Assembly: GCA_021234155.1 (NCBI GenBank)
Contig: JAJEKV010000030.1
Span: 11,098,525-11,162,524 of the forward strand
Source: Isoetes taiwanensis
Lineage: Eukaryota > Streptophyta > Lycopodiopsida > Isoetales > Isoetaceae
Reading direction: 5' to 3'
DNA: 64,000 nt
Shown here: positions 33,563 to 43,771 of the stretch, in pieces
Position numbering within the stretch: the first letter of the stretch is position 1
Layout of the letters: each line of letters opens with the position of its first letter
Translations under genes and position numbers: made by a program
Notes under the pieces: model-generated
What the model was told of the DNA's origin: nothing
The model's input: the letters and a program-made list of their open reading frames with translations, nothing else
Database searches by the model: none

Positions 33563-34142
33563 TGTTTGGGGTCTGGATTCGGGAACTCCTGCAAGACAGC
33601 CCTCTGTGAGGACCCTTGGATCAAACAGGAGAATCCGGTAGCTGTGTCATGCGGGATTTGCAAAAGAACAAAAGGAAGGAAAAAGAGAGAAGATGAAAGA
33701 AAAGACAAATGAGAACACAATGATGAGAACAGAACTCCTTGATATCAATGAGAATACATGAGCTCTCTCAATAGAGAGAAAAACAGAATGGAGACACGAA
33801 CCAAAAACTCATCTAGCCCTCAAATGCTAGCTCTACTCATACATATAGTACAATGGCCTTTGGCCCAATATAGATACTCTGTCAGATCTCGGTGCCGACT
33901 CCTGGAAGGAGGCCTGATTTGCAGGAATGTTGGCGGTGCCTCTTGAGGTGCCTGAAATCACGCTGATGCTGACGGCCCATCACTTGTCTGTTCTCTGCTT
34001 CTTCTTTGGCGTGGGCGTGGCCTTCTGCGTGGCCTTCTGCTGGGCTTTTGACGACTGACCTGGACCTGACTTTGGATCCTTGTTCTTGACCTGGTCCGAG
34101 GTGTGCATGAATAGTCTTGTACCAGGACGTACAGGACTAACA
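33563..34142 (-). repeat. 5' LTR of element A
   Basis: 580 bp, same ends as the other copy. The TATA-like run is here interrupted (CATACATATAG at about 33838-33848). It would be the promoter LTR of the minus-strand element. Confidence 0.95.
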
Positions 34143-34147
34143 AAAGG

Positions 34148-34556
34148 GCTGCCAGATTCAAGGACAAATTCAAGGTGGATGGGCATTGGGCAGAAACAGA
34201 GTATGGAGACGGCAAAAATAAAGTGGAGGCAGCGCCGCCCAAAAAATGGACAGAACTTCAACAGAGTTTTTCGCTTTCTAAAAAGATGTCAAATAAGGGC
34301 GAAATTTGATGGTGGTTAAAATTTTGGGTTGCCCCTAAGGAAGAACCCGTTCATGTGGCTATAGGGTTATACCAGCATATACCTGGACATGCTTTTAGCA
34401 TATACCCAGATATGCTTTGTGACTAGCCTAAACTGGCTATTCCAGATAACTCTACCTGTTGCTCATTCTTTTCGCTATGTCTGTTCTATCGAGGTCAAGA
34501 AAGCTCCATTACCACCACACATTTTTGCTGGAAAGATGGCTTCTCGGTTTTGAGGA
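34148..34556. other. No gene; R2 repeat copy 2 at 34321-34430
   Basis: TTTTGGGTTGCCCCT, TTCATGTGG, CCAGCATATACCTGG and TTAGCATATACCCAG match the order found inverted at 9886-9990. Otherwise nothing coding. Confidence 0.45.
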
Positions 34557-34714
34557 GACCGAATTTGAGTACTTTTATGCCAAAAATAGGGGATCGTGTG
34601 ATGGGCATTATTGTATCTGGAACTGGAAAGAATCTTGACATTGAAATAGGGGCTCACATGCTAGATTTACTGATCCAGAAAGAAGCAATGCCACTCGATA
34701 AATCTGCCCCATAA
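34557..34714 (+). pseudogene. Fragment resembling an S1 RNA-binding domain
   Basis: The plus strand reads RPNLSTFMPKIGDRVMGIIV then SGTGKNLDIEIGAHMLDLLI, QKEAMPLDK and TAA. The pattern (P-x-x-GD-x-V-x-G-x-V-V-S-G ... L-D-I-x-I-G-A ... L-L-x-K-E-x-x-PL) resembles the S1 (OB-fold) domain of plant plastid S1-type proteins. Only about 50 residues remain, with no initiating exon, and a stop follows directly. It could be a gene fragment carried by a transposon or a leftover exon. Confidence 0.45.
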
Positions 34715-35556
34715 ACACTTTAATGGGAATCCCAAGGAATGGTTTTGTTGCCTCTAATCTTCCGACTTTTGGTCAAGCGAGACTAGTTGGATATTGAACA
34801 AGATTAAGATATATTCCTATGTTCGTTGATATTCAGCATCAAGCTGAGACCATGTGCTTGCCATGAACAACCAATTTGCGCTCTGCAGCCAGTGCAAGCA
34901 AGAGGGGCGATTAGACGCCTAGCCAGACATGCATTCAAAGATTCAATGATTCATGGAGTTCTGCAATTCACATTACATATCTCATTTCGCTGCGTTCTCC
35001 ATCATAGCAAGAGTCAAGATATCCATTGCTAAGAGTGGTACTATGCATCATTTTGCTATCTGATGCAGGGCAACCAGGAAGACCCTGCAATCCAGGGTTG
35101 TTCGTCATCCAAAATACATAAGGTTCCTGAAATGCAATGCAAATGGCACCCGAGCACATGGACGACAGTGGCAAGGAGCCCTACCCGACACCACCCCTTA
35201 GTGCCTTGCAAGGTAACCAAGTAGGGGAGCCATGGCATGAGCAGCCACACCTCCAGTTATGCCCCCTCTAGGGTTCAAAGAAATGGTTCAACGATTTGCA
35301 CGAATGTGTGCCAATGATCCTTCTACACATTCACCTATGGAAACCTTGTTACAACTTCTCTTTCCTCCAAATGATAAGGTTCAATAAACTTCTCACCTTG
35401 TCTCCTGCAGTGAATCGCAAGCATCGAAACAATCTGAACACTTCAGGCAGACCATTCAATTAATATGAGTGAAGGGCGATATGCACAAAGGGCAGAGACA
35501 TAGTCAACTCGAGTTGATAACTCGTGTTTACTAAGAATTCCTCATTGAAGATCAAT

Positions 35557-35595
<39 letters not shown>

Positions 35596-35764
35596 AGATT
35601 GCCCGAGCTTATCGGTCCAAAGCATACACACATTGAATTCATCAGTATAGCGGGCATGTGGCCCAGAATATCTAAGGGCATTATAGACCTATTATTGCCT
35701 CAAAATTCCATCTGCATATGGATAGAATACTCGTATGGTATGAATATCCGTATGGTCGCCACAC
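34715..35764. other. No gene recognised
   Basis: No domain found. It may hold 3' sequence of element C, whose chromodomain ends at about 35790, but no LTR pair can be shown. Confidence 0.4.
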
Positions 35765-35789
35765 CATCCCCCTTCTAGGACAGCGACGA

Positions 35790-36228
35790 GTCCTCGGAGC
35801 TCGAGCCAGGGTACTCGAACTTGGCTTATCCGGGTAACGTCGGTGAAACTCCGCAATTTTATCAAGAGCATTAGTTAAATTCTCGAGAAGCTCCCAGGTT
35901 CTATCGCTTGGTGAGTAACCTTCTCAATCGACAAAGTAATACAATCGTCAATGTAGAAACTTGGAGTTCAAAATCCCTCGCACCTCAAACTCTTCATAAC
36001 CACCATTTTCCACTGTTGCTGGCAGCGGAGGAACGAGATTTGGAAAAGAATTGTCCGTGTAGGGCTCCAATAGCAAAACATAAAATACTGGATCGAGACG
36101 AATAACTGGAGGGAGCTCACACCATAATGCCACACTGCCAATCTGGGCCATGATCCGGAAAGAACGAAGGTGACGATAGTAAAGCTTGTTACACTAATGT
36201 GAGGTAGGGAGGTCCCTACGAAGAAGCC
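35790..36228 (-). pseudogene. Element C: chromovirus integrase C-terminus and chromodomain
   Basis: The minus strand reads KLYYRHLRSFRIMAQIGSVA (GPF/Y-like region), then WCELPPVIRLDPVFYVLLLE, then YEEFEVRGILNSKF and, after a shift, YFVD-EGYSPSDRTWELLENL. The last part is the chromodomain pattern (E-x-I-L ... YxVxWxGYxxxxxTWExxxNL) of plant chromoviruses. It is cut off at the right exactly where the element B LTR starts (36229), so B appears to have inserted into C. The 5' part of C is not found on the other side. Frameshifts and a stop are present. Confidence 0.7.
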
Positions 36229-38056
36229 TGTGACATCCCCTACTCGTATACGGTGCACCCACCGTATACAAACAGGAGTTCTCCCCCCATACCAGCGCCA
36301 TGCCGATACAGGGCCCTCCACATGACACTGCAACCGAGTCGGGTTCCAGTGGGAAGAGTGAAGGGGTCATTTACCCCGTCTCCCTCAGGGCCTACCTAGC
36401 TGCGGAAGCGTAAACATACACGTCAGTATACAAAGCATCACATACCCACCCGTAGGGTGGTACATCACATCTGCATAGACAATGATCAGCACAATGCATA
36501 TAGGGAATCCTACCCAAGGCTCAGACACAGGGATGGACTGACAAGCTTGGATCTCCAGAGTTCATTGCAGACAGAATTCATGACAATGGATTTGGCTGGC
36601 ATAAGAACATGGCAATGGGTAGTCCACTCCATCCGCCCCTCCTGTGCACACTTTGTAGAGTAGGTTGAAAAGTGTTGGGACTTGACTGTAGCCCGCCGGA
36701 TGCATAGCCGAAAGGGCTATTCCTGGGTTACATCTCCCCAGGTCCGATGGGGCAGGCAGGGATCACTCCCTCCAGAGATCTGCATGCTGACTCAAGGAGA
36801 CTAGAGAGCCACTGCTCTTATTCGACTGGAACCCAATGGAAAGTGAACCCCACTTCACGGGTGTCGAGCCCATGCCTTGCCCGCACTCAGTGGCAAGCCA
36901 TTAGACCTAGTCACAATGATCCCCCGGTAGGCCTTACACACCAGAGGGATCATTCAAGAGTCAGGACACGAACCTCCTTCTTAGCCAGTCTGGTCCCTTC
37001 ACCCACAACCAGGTGTGGTTCTTGTACACAGGCCGAATCTATATGGTGCTAGAGAGGCTAATCTAGGAGCATCCACTACCAAGCTTTAGGTCTCTACCCC
37101 CCTTCCCAATACAAGGACCCGGGGGATTCACATAGTGTAGGCCGTATATACCATGTGAGTGGACGATAAGGGGTTTTTTTTAACCTAAAGCGTACGAATA
37201 CGTACGGGAAGGGGTTCTTTAGACCTTAAAAAATCCAATCTCTAGTGATGTATTTCATACGGAAAGGGGTTTTTTAGACCTTAAAAAAAACGTATACGAA
37301 GGGGTTTTTTATGACCCCTTCCTCGCACATGGCATATCCCTTATACACTAAGTGGTATCCCCGGGTACAAGGAGTTCATAGAGATACATCCTCCACATAC
37401 ATCATAAGAGAACTAAAGAACAAGATCTGATCTATATCATAGAGTTAGGTTCTTTAGTTAGAGTCTGATACCTAGAGATCTAGAAGGCTGCTATGGGCAA
37501 TTTAATAGGCTAAACCTACTGATTTTATGACTAAAAGAGGGTTTAAGCTATTAAATTGCCTAAATACCTGATCCTTGAGGAACTCCTCCTGACCTGAGCT
37601 CGACCATCCTGCTGAAACGCTCGAATCAAGGGAAACTAAGGGTACAGTTCTCTCCGGCAGAGTCTGGGAGGCGGTTTTGGCTCTTGAGGCAGCCAAAACA
37701 GAGTTCTAAAGCCCTAGAAACGAAATTGGGCAAGTTAGGATTTCCCCTCCTAAATAGACATGGGGATTGGTTAGGGTTTCCAATTATCCCCTTTTGGCAT
37801 GTGGGATAATTGGGAATGGGCCCACTTGCCATTAATGGCTAGGTGGCAAAATGTGCCCACATGGAAATGTGTGCCCACATTAATGTGTATATTGGTAAAT
37901 GTGCACATTAATGCCAATGCACATTTCTAGCAAGTTGCCCCCTAGGGCTACCCACTTGGCTATGCGTCGGCGTACGCGTCAGTCGGGATGGCGTGTACGC
38001 GTGACGGGGCAGTACAGTATACGTCCTGGGACCGTATACTGTGCTGGAACGTCACA
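36229..38056 (-). repeat. 3' LTR of element B, containing a MITE
   Basis: Plus-strand ends TGTGACATCCCC and GGAACGTCACA give TG...CA termini with a short inverted TGTGAC/GTCACA. Length is 1,828 bp, about 1,572 bp without the MITE and its duplication. No second copy in the window, so the left end rests on motif and on the break in element C. Confidence 0.7.
37117..37366. mobile_element. MITE family M1, copy 2 (250 bp)
   Basis: Ends ACCCGGGGGATTCACATAGTG and inverted ACCCGGGGATACCACTTAGTG; 6-bp duplication ACAAGG at 37111-37116 and 37367-37372. Interior repeats of AAGGGGTTTTTTA and TACG motifs align with the inverted copy 1 at 24349-24589. It inserted into the LTR of element B. Confidence 0.85.
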
Positions 38057-38071
38057 TTCTCCCCCCCTTGA
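38057..38071 (-). promoter_or_regulatory. Polypurine tract of element B
   Basis: On the minus strand AAGGGGGGGGAGAA directly precedes TGTGACG, the start of the 3' LTR. Confidence 0.8.
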
Positions 38072-38871
38072 AATGATGCTGTCCGCAGCATCGTGGGTCT
38101 CCCCACCTTGGGAACTTCCTAACCTGCAATCACCCTGATACATACAATATACTACTATATCATTTACACATTTATTAACATTACCTTAAGGTAATATTTT
38201 TAGAACATTATTACGTGATTATATTATGAAATCACTTATCAATTCACAACATCATTAAAACAGGTTACTCAATAATTCACTTATCATGGCAATTAAGTTT
38301 ATCAAAATTCAAATTAACATCCGAGGTACTCTTCATTCCTTGCAACACATTCCAACAAAATTTGTGTTGCAAGTCTTCGTAGCTCGACCTCCTTGCCCTC
38401 CGAAGCGCTCTATTGGCCTGCAGGTCGACACTACGTTAGTACCATTTAATTATTAAAAATTTTGGTTATATGGTGACCACCCCACCTATCTACATGGATG
38501 CATGGCTAATCTCTCGGCGTAGGAAGAGGATGAATCTTCCATAATGGCCGAGGAGACAGCGCCTAAATGCCTCCTATCAAAGCGTGAAGGCCAGATTCCT
38601 CCTATCAAAGCATATATGGGGCTAGAGGTGCTTTTCCTATGAATGCATCCTTCCATGTCCTCCTTTCTCTCGAGGTCGTCTACTTCCGTGGAACAGAAGT
38701 AGACTTTCTAATCTACCTTCCACTCTTCCAAGCGGAAACGCGGTCATGCCTACATCGACATTTACACCACGCCCTAGAGATCACCGTAGCGGTCTCATCA
38801 TCGGTAACAACGCATGCAATCCATACCTAGCATAGGTTGCATGCGTAGATTATTCTTAACTACACATAGAA
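38072..38871. other. 3' untranslated part of element B
   Basis: Between the polypurine tract and the pol stop. No coding region; a local repeat of CCTCCTATCAAAGC is seen at about 38570-38610. Confidence 0.6.
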
Positions 38872-41808
38872 TTAATCTACACAAATCGACATGCCTGAGC
38901 CGATTTCTTCGGAGATGACCTTGCCGTCCCATTGCTCCATGAATTGTGGGTACTGCTTTAATAGATCCTTCTTAAGTACCCACGTCGCGTCTTCCACCGG
39001 CAAGTGCTTCCACTTGACCAAATATTGGAGAAACTCTGATCTCCTTGTTTTCTTGAAAGCTTTATCAAGAATCAATTCTGGAACTATTTCCAGCTCTCCT
39101 CCATCATTTCCAACAACGTTGGAGTGTCTAAGACTTCGTCTGGATTTGGAGTGTGCTTCTTCAACAAACTGACGTGGAAGACCTTATGAATCTTTAGGTG
39201 TGCTGGTAGATCCAATCTGTAGGATTGATTACCTATTCTCTTGATTATCTTGAAAGGTCCAGCCCACCTTGGAGCAAGCTTCTTGCAATTCCCGATCCTG
39301 AGCTTCGCCTGCTTCACCTTGATCTTGAGCCACACATTGTCGCCAACTTCGAACTCTCTGACTGTTCGATGCTTGTCGGCGATGCTCTTCTGCCGACTCC
39401 TTGCTGCTAGGAGATATCCTCGCACTTCTTCCACGAGCTGCTGCATATCGGCCAACATCTGCTGTGAGACTTCTACTTTTGACACAGGATTGTGCCAAGT
39501 ATCTGGAGTTAGGCATTGATAGCCGTAGTTGATCATAAACGGCGACATTTGGGATGATTCCTGCTTGGTGCTATTGTATGCAAACTCGACCAAGTGAATA
39601 AATTCTTCCCACATACCTTGCTTATTCCAGACATAGTTTCGTAGCATGTCCTCCAAAATTCTGTTGGTCCGCTCCGTTTGGCCATCCGTCTGAGGATGAT
39701 ACGCCGTGCTCATGGATAACTTCGTCTGAATGGTCGCAAAGAGGTCTTGCCAAAAGGCGCTCATGAACTTCGGATCCCTGTCGGAGATAATCTCCCTTGG
39801 CATACCATGAAGTCTGAAGATCTCTTTGGTGAAGAGCTTTGCTGTATCCATAGCTGTATCTGTAGTCCTGCAAGGCACGAAATGTGCCATTTTCGACAAC
39901 TTGTCGACTACTACCATCAAAGCATCCTTCCCTCTTACTGTCCTTGGAAGCCCTGTGATGAAATCCATGCTGATGACCTCCCACTTAGCGTTTGGCACCG
40001 CTAAGGGCTCCAAAGCTCCTGGAATTCGAAGCTGTTCTGCCTTCGTTTGCTGACAAAGCTGACATTCCTTGATGTAGCGAGCTACCTGCTTCTTCATTCC
40101 TGGCCAATAATAGCTGCTGCGTACTTTGAAATATGTTTTCATGAATCCCGCATGGCCAGCTATTGGACTGTTGTGTGTGTCATGGAGGATCAACTTCCTT
40201 ACTCCTGAAGATTCTGGCACACACAACTTGTTCTTATGATATAATAGGTTACCTTCCTTCTTAAAATGTTTGAAGGCTTCCCGCTCCTTATCTGTTCTTG
40301 CTTCTCTACATAAACTTGCCCAAACTTCCTTGAAGTCGACATCTGTTGGCAAGGATTCTTCGATCTTCTTCCCGAAGTCGCTGGAAAGCGTCGAAATTGC
40401 ATTGCAATGCACTCTAGTTGTCAGGGGATGCCTTGAAAGTGCATCCGCTACCACATTGAGCTTCCCTGGCTTGTAGGCTATATCAAAGTCATACTCTTCA
40501 AGGAACTCCATCCACCTTCTCTGCCTCAGGTTGAGGTGTGGTTGCGTAAATACATACTGGAGGCTCTGATGATCTGTATCCAATTGGAACTTTCTTCCCA
40601 AAAGGTAATGCCTCCAAATTTTTAATGCCCTGACAACCGCAAGCAGCTCTTGATCATGCGTGGGGTAGCGCGTTTCGGCGTCGTTCATCTTCCTGGAGTC
40701 GTACGCTACTACACGCTCTTCTTGCATGAGCACTGCACCTGTAGCTATCTTACTCGCATCTGTTGCTACAAGCTTATCTTTCTCTGGGTCTGGCAGGGTT
40801 AAGACGGGGGCGGTTGTTAAGGCTTCCTTCAACAGTTCAAACCCCTTTTGGGCTTTCTTGTGCCAATGATCTACCCACTTTCACTTTTTCCGCCCTCGTT
40901 AAGTCTGTTAGCGGGGCCGCTATCTTAGCAAAGTTCTTCACGAACTTCCTGTAGTACCCTGCTAGGCCGAGGAAACTTCTGACCTCGTGCACATTCTTGG
41001 TGTGCGGCCAATCGAATGACGGCTTCAATCTTGGAAGGGTCCGTCGAAATTCCTTCACCCGATATCACGTGACCAAGATATTCCACCTTTTTTCAATTCG
41101 CGGTGACACTTCGACAACTTGGCGTACAACCGGTGCCTCTTCAACTTTTCCAAAGACTCTCCTTAAGTGTTGTACGTGCTCTTCAAGGGATCCGCTATAC
41201 ACCAAAATGTCATCAAAGAACACTATCACAAAGGTGTCTAAGAACTCCTCAAGATATCGCTCATGAGCCTCATGAACGTTCTTTGGAGCGCTCGATAAGC
41301 CGAAAGGCATTACCGTGAACTCATAATGTCCATACCGCGTCCTGAAAGCGGTCTTATGAATATCTTCTTCCTTTATCCGGATCTGATGATATCCTGACCT
41401 TAAGTCGATTTTGGAGAAGACCTTTGCTCCTTGAAGCTGATCCATCAAGTCATCCGACCTGGGAAGCGCATACTTGTTTTTGATGGTGTGCTTGTTCAAC
41501 TGCCTATAGTCTATGCACATCCTCAAACTGCCATCCTTCTTCTTGACAAAAAGAATGGGCGCTCCAAATGGCGAGACGCTAGGTCTAATAAAGCCTAGGT
41601 CGAGCAACTCCTGCAATTGCTTCTTTAGCTCTGTCAATTCCTGCGTCGTCATTCTGTATGGAGCCTTACTTGTGGGCTTCGTTCCCGGTTCGAGTGCTAT
41701 CTCGCACTCGACTCCCCTGTAAGGAGGGAGGTGCTCGATCTCATCAGGAAAGAGATCATGGAATTCCGTGATCAAGTTAGATATCTGCTTCGGCAACTTG
41801 CTGAGCAC
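38872..41808 (-). pseudogene. pol: Element B pol (RT-RH-IN-chromodomain), no protease
   Basis: Reverse transcriptase: [59 protein letters not shown] and catalytic [10 protein letters not shown] (about 41195). RNase H: LVATDASKIATGAVLMQ, ETRYPTHDQELLAVVRAL, TDHQSLQYVF. Integrase: finger HDTHNSPIAGHAGF ... CQLCQQTK, catalytic Asp in VISMDFITGLP, Asp in IISDRDPKFMSAFW, Glu in QTDGQTERTNRILE, then RWAGPFKIIKRIGNQSYRLD. After a shift near 39085 comes a chromodomain (FLQYLVKWKHLPVEDATW), the module that targets chromovirus integration to chromatin marks. RT is broken by frameshifts near 41110 and 40840, but a 582-codon stretch (39084-40832) is intact. The protease that should precede RT is absent. 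Confidence 0.93.
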
Positions 41809-41976
41809 CTTGTCTTCTTTGCTTTCTTCGGACTCCGGCTCTTCGATCTCAAGCTTGAAGATGTATGCTACCTGCTTCTTCTCGTTCTGCTTCCCCTGAT
41901 TGCCACCATATGGGGCTCTAGCTGGACCTGGGCTTGCTGCTCTAGGGCTATAGTTCCCTGATGCTTTGCCTTTGTC

Positions 41977-42936
41977 CTAAAAATACTGCTGCCTCTGCCC
42001 GCTATTCTGAGGTCCCGTTCCTTGCAAGCTTATAGCCTTGCACTCCGCTTCTGATACTGTCTTAGGGTTTATTGCCCTCACCAGCTTGCGAATCTCATCG
42101 TTCAGCCCTTCAATATAACTTTCCACTGCATGCTTCTCTCCCAATTTTGGTACATACAGCCGCAGCCTCATGAATTCCTCTGTATATTTCTAGACTGACT
42201 TGTTTCCTTGCTGCAACCTATAGAACTGCTGCATCATGCTGGACTTATGCTCTCTTGGGACGTAGTGGCGCTTGAAGGCTTTAGCAAACTTCTTGAACCT
42301 GCAAGCGTCCCTGCTCAAGCCATGGGCCTTTGCATACCCCTTCCACCAAATGCGTGCTGCTCCTTTCAGGTTGGCTGTTGCCACTCGGCCTTTATCCTTG
42401 TCCTTCATACCATAAGCGTTTCCATATTCACTCATTTCATCAAGCCAAGCCTCGGCCTCCATTCCTGACCTGTTCTCGCCCGAGAATTGCTCGAGTTTCC
42501 TGGCTTTCCAAACATTTCCCAAAGCAGAGTCTACCTTCTTTTGGTAGTCTGAGACTCTTGTGTCCCTTTGTCGTCCATCTGGGGTATTCCTCTGCCTTCC
42601 CTCTTCAGTGTCCCTTTGCCTTCCATCTGTTCGGTCCCGGGCCTGTTCTTCCTCTTCCTCGGAGTCGGAGTCTGAGTCTGAGCTTGAGTCGGAGGAATCT
42701 GAACTGGGGGATCTCCTTCTCTTGCTTCTCTTCTTGTCCCTTCCTGTTTTCCGAGCTGATGCTTGTGGCAATTGAGCGTTGCCCACCGAACCCGCTCCTG
42801 CTTGTGCTGCTAGCAGAGCCTTTATCTGCTCAAGGTCCGTCCTCATCTGGGATATCTCCTCCTCTGGGGTCATGGGTTCCATTTCTTCAAATAGGTTCCT
42901 TGCCGGAGGTGGTCTAGGCGGGGTCTGTTCTTCCAT
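41977..42936 (-). pseudogene. gag: Element B gag, zinc knuckle deleted
   Basis: Starts MEEQTPPRPPPARNLFEEME at 42936. A Ser/Asp/Glu-rich charged linker (SSDSSDSSSDSDSDSEEEEE) is followed by the Gag core (KLEQFSGENRSGMEAEAWLD, ATANLKGAARIWWKGYAKA, RFKKFAKAFKRHYVP). After a stop near 42188 it continues MRLRLYVPKLGEKHAVESY and IEGLNDEIRKLVRAINPKT. It then passes a TAG at 41977 straight into the RT leader. There is no CCHC knuckle and no D-S/T-G protease, so 200 or more codons between Gag and RT appear deleted with the frame kept. Confidence 0.88.
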
Positions 42937-43203
42937 GATGTCTCGGCGTTGTTGTTCTCCTGAGCCTAGGCCTCTAGCTGCATACACAAGTAATTCATGG
43001 CTATATGGTTAGTTTTCTTGTTTTCTTACATTGTTTACGTTTATTGGCATAGTTGTGGCGCAAAATGCATCAACAAGACATTTAAGAGTGCAAGAGGGAT
43101 TATATTTATATTATATGAAAATGTGCTGGGATCTTTTGTTCTGGGGAATAGCATGTATTAAGACCCTGTAGATGGCAATGTAGTCCGTGAATGATAGCAT
43201 TGC

Positions 43204-43666
43204 TATAACGTTCCTAACCGACATGCCCTTAACCAACTGGGCAAAACAGTCTAGACATTTATGAGTAGTCGCTTCTACACATTTATGCCGGTGTCTCGGG
43301 AACGCCCCACAGGCACATTCAAGGATCAAATACTCGCGCGGTCTACCATGGACCCATTACAGTCTCTCCCACTAGAACTATACTCGTCCTCGAGCATTCA
43401 AGGCTATACCATGTCTATGTCATACTATGTCACGATGATTACCAAGTCTTTGCACATGCATATAGGCACCCATGGAGACTCGAACTCGAGACCTGCTTTG
43501 ATACCAACTGTAACGTTCCTAACCGACGTGCCCTTAACCAACTGGGCAAAACCGTCTAGACGTTTATGAGTAGTCGCTTCTACATATTTATGCCAGTGTC
43601 TCGGGAACGCCCCACAGGCACACTCAAGGATCGAATACTCGAGCGGTCTACCATGGGCCCGTTACA
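43204..43666 (-). mobile_element. TRIM (miniature LTR retrotransposon), complete, 463 bp
   Basis: Two 158-bp direct terminal repeats (43204-43361 and 43509-43666) surround 147 bp. Ends are TATAACG/TGTAACG and ATTACA/GTTACA. The target duplication ATTGC is perfect (43199-43203, 43667-43671). Two bases inside the right repeat, the minus strand reads TGGTATCAAAGCAGGTCTCGAG (43485-43506); it matches the initiator-tRNA-Met primer site (TGGTATCAGAGC) at 11 of the first 12 bases. A purine-rich GTGGGAGAGAC precedes the left repeat. No coding capacity, so it must have been moved by another element. The repeats differ at about 11 of 158 positions. Confidence 0.92.
43485..43506 (-). promoter_or_regulatory. 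TRIM primer-binding site (tRNA-iMet type)
   Basis: TGGTATCAAAGC on the minus strand, two bases after the 5' terminal repeat. Confidence 0.85.
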
Positions 43667-43771
43667 ATTGCAATGCTTGAGTAGAACTTAAAATCGTGAC
43701 TTACAGGAGATAAGCACCGACACACTCTTCGTTGATTCTACAATCCACATCATCTCCGGGACCAGAGACCG

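Larger units (their letters stand above)
23027..34142 (-). mobile_element. Ty3/gypsy element A, complete, non-chromovirus branch
   Basis: Two 580-bp LTRs (23027-23606 and 33563-34142) in direct orientation flank gag-pol on the minus strand. The target duplication AAAGG (23022-23026 and 34143-34147) is perfect. The LTRs start TG and end CA. By eye they differ at about 17 of 580 positions with no indels, roughly 3%. The element order 5' to 3' on the minus strand is gag, protease, reverse transcriptase, RNase H, integrase, an antisense gene, then ORF3. The integrase ends in GPY followed by VNGFCLKQFH and there is no chromodomain, which points to the Tat/Athila-type side; there is no second RNase H. 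Stops and frameshifts in gag and pol, an integrase deletion and a MITE in ORF3 make this copy defective. Confidence 0.95.
36229..42990 (-). mobile_element. Ty3/gypsy chromovirus element B, lacking its 5' LTR
   Basis: The 3' LTR (36229-38056), polypurine tract (38057-38071), pol with chromodomain (38872-41808) and gag (41977-42936) are in order on the minus strand. No second LTR, primer-binding site or matching flank is present to the right of gag, so the 5' end and flanking host DNA have been lost. The possible left duplication is AAGCC (36224-36228) with no partner. The right border near 42990 is approximate. Integrase resembles plant chromoviruses closely. Confidence 0.85.

Noticed and set aside
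23027-34142. Element A as an endogenous retrovirus with an envelope gene
   Set aside because: ORF3 has no signal peptide, transmembrane segment or cleavage site, only helical and coiled-coil regions.
43204-43666. Reading the two 158-bp units as the missing LTR of element B
   Set aside because: They have their own perfect 5-bp duplication, primer site and ends (TGTAACG/CGTTACA) unlike the B LTR (TGTGAC/GTCACA).
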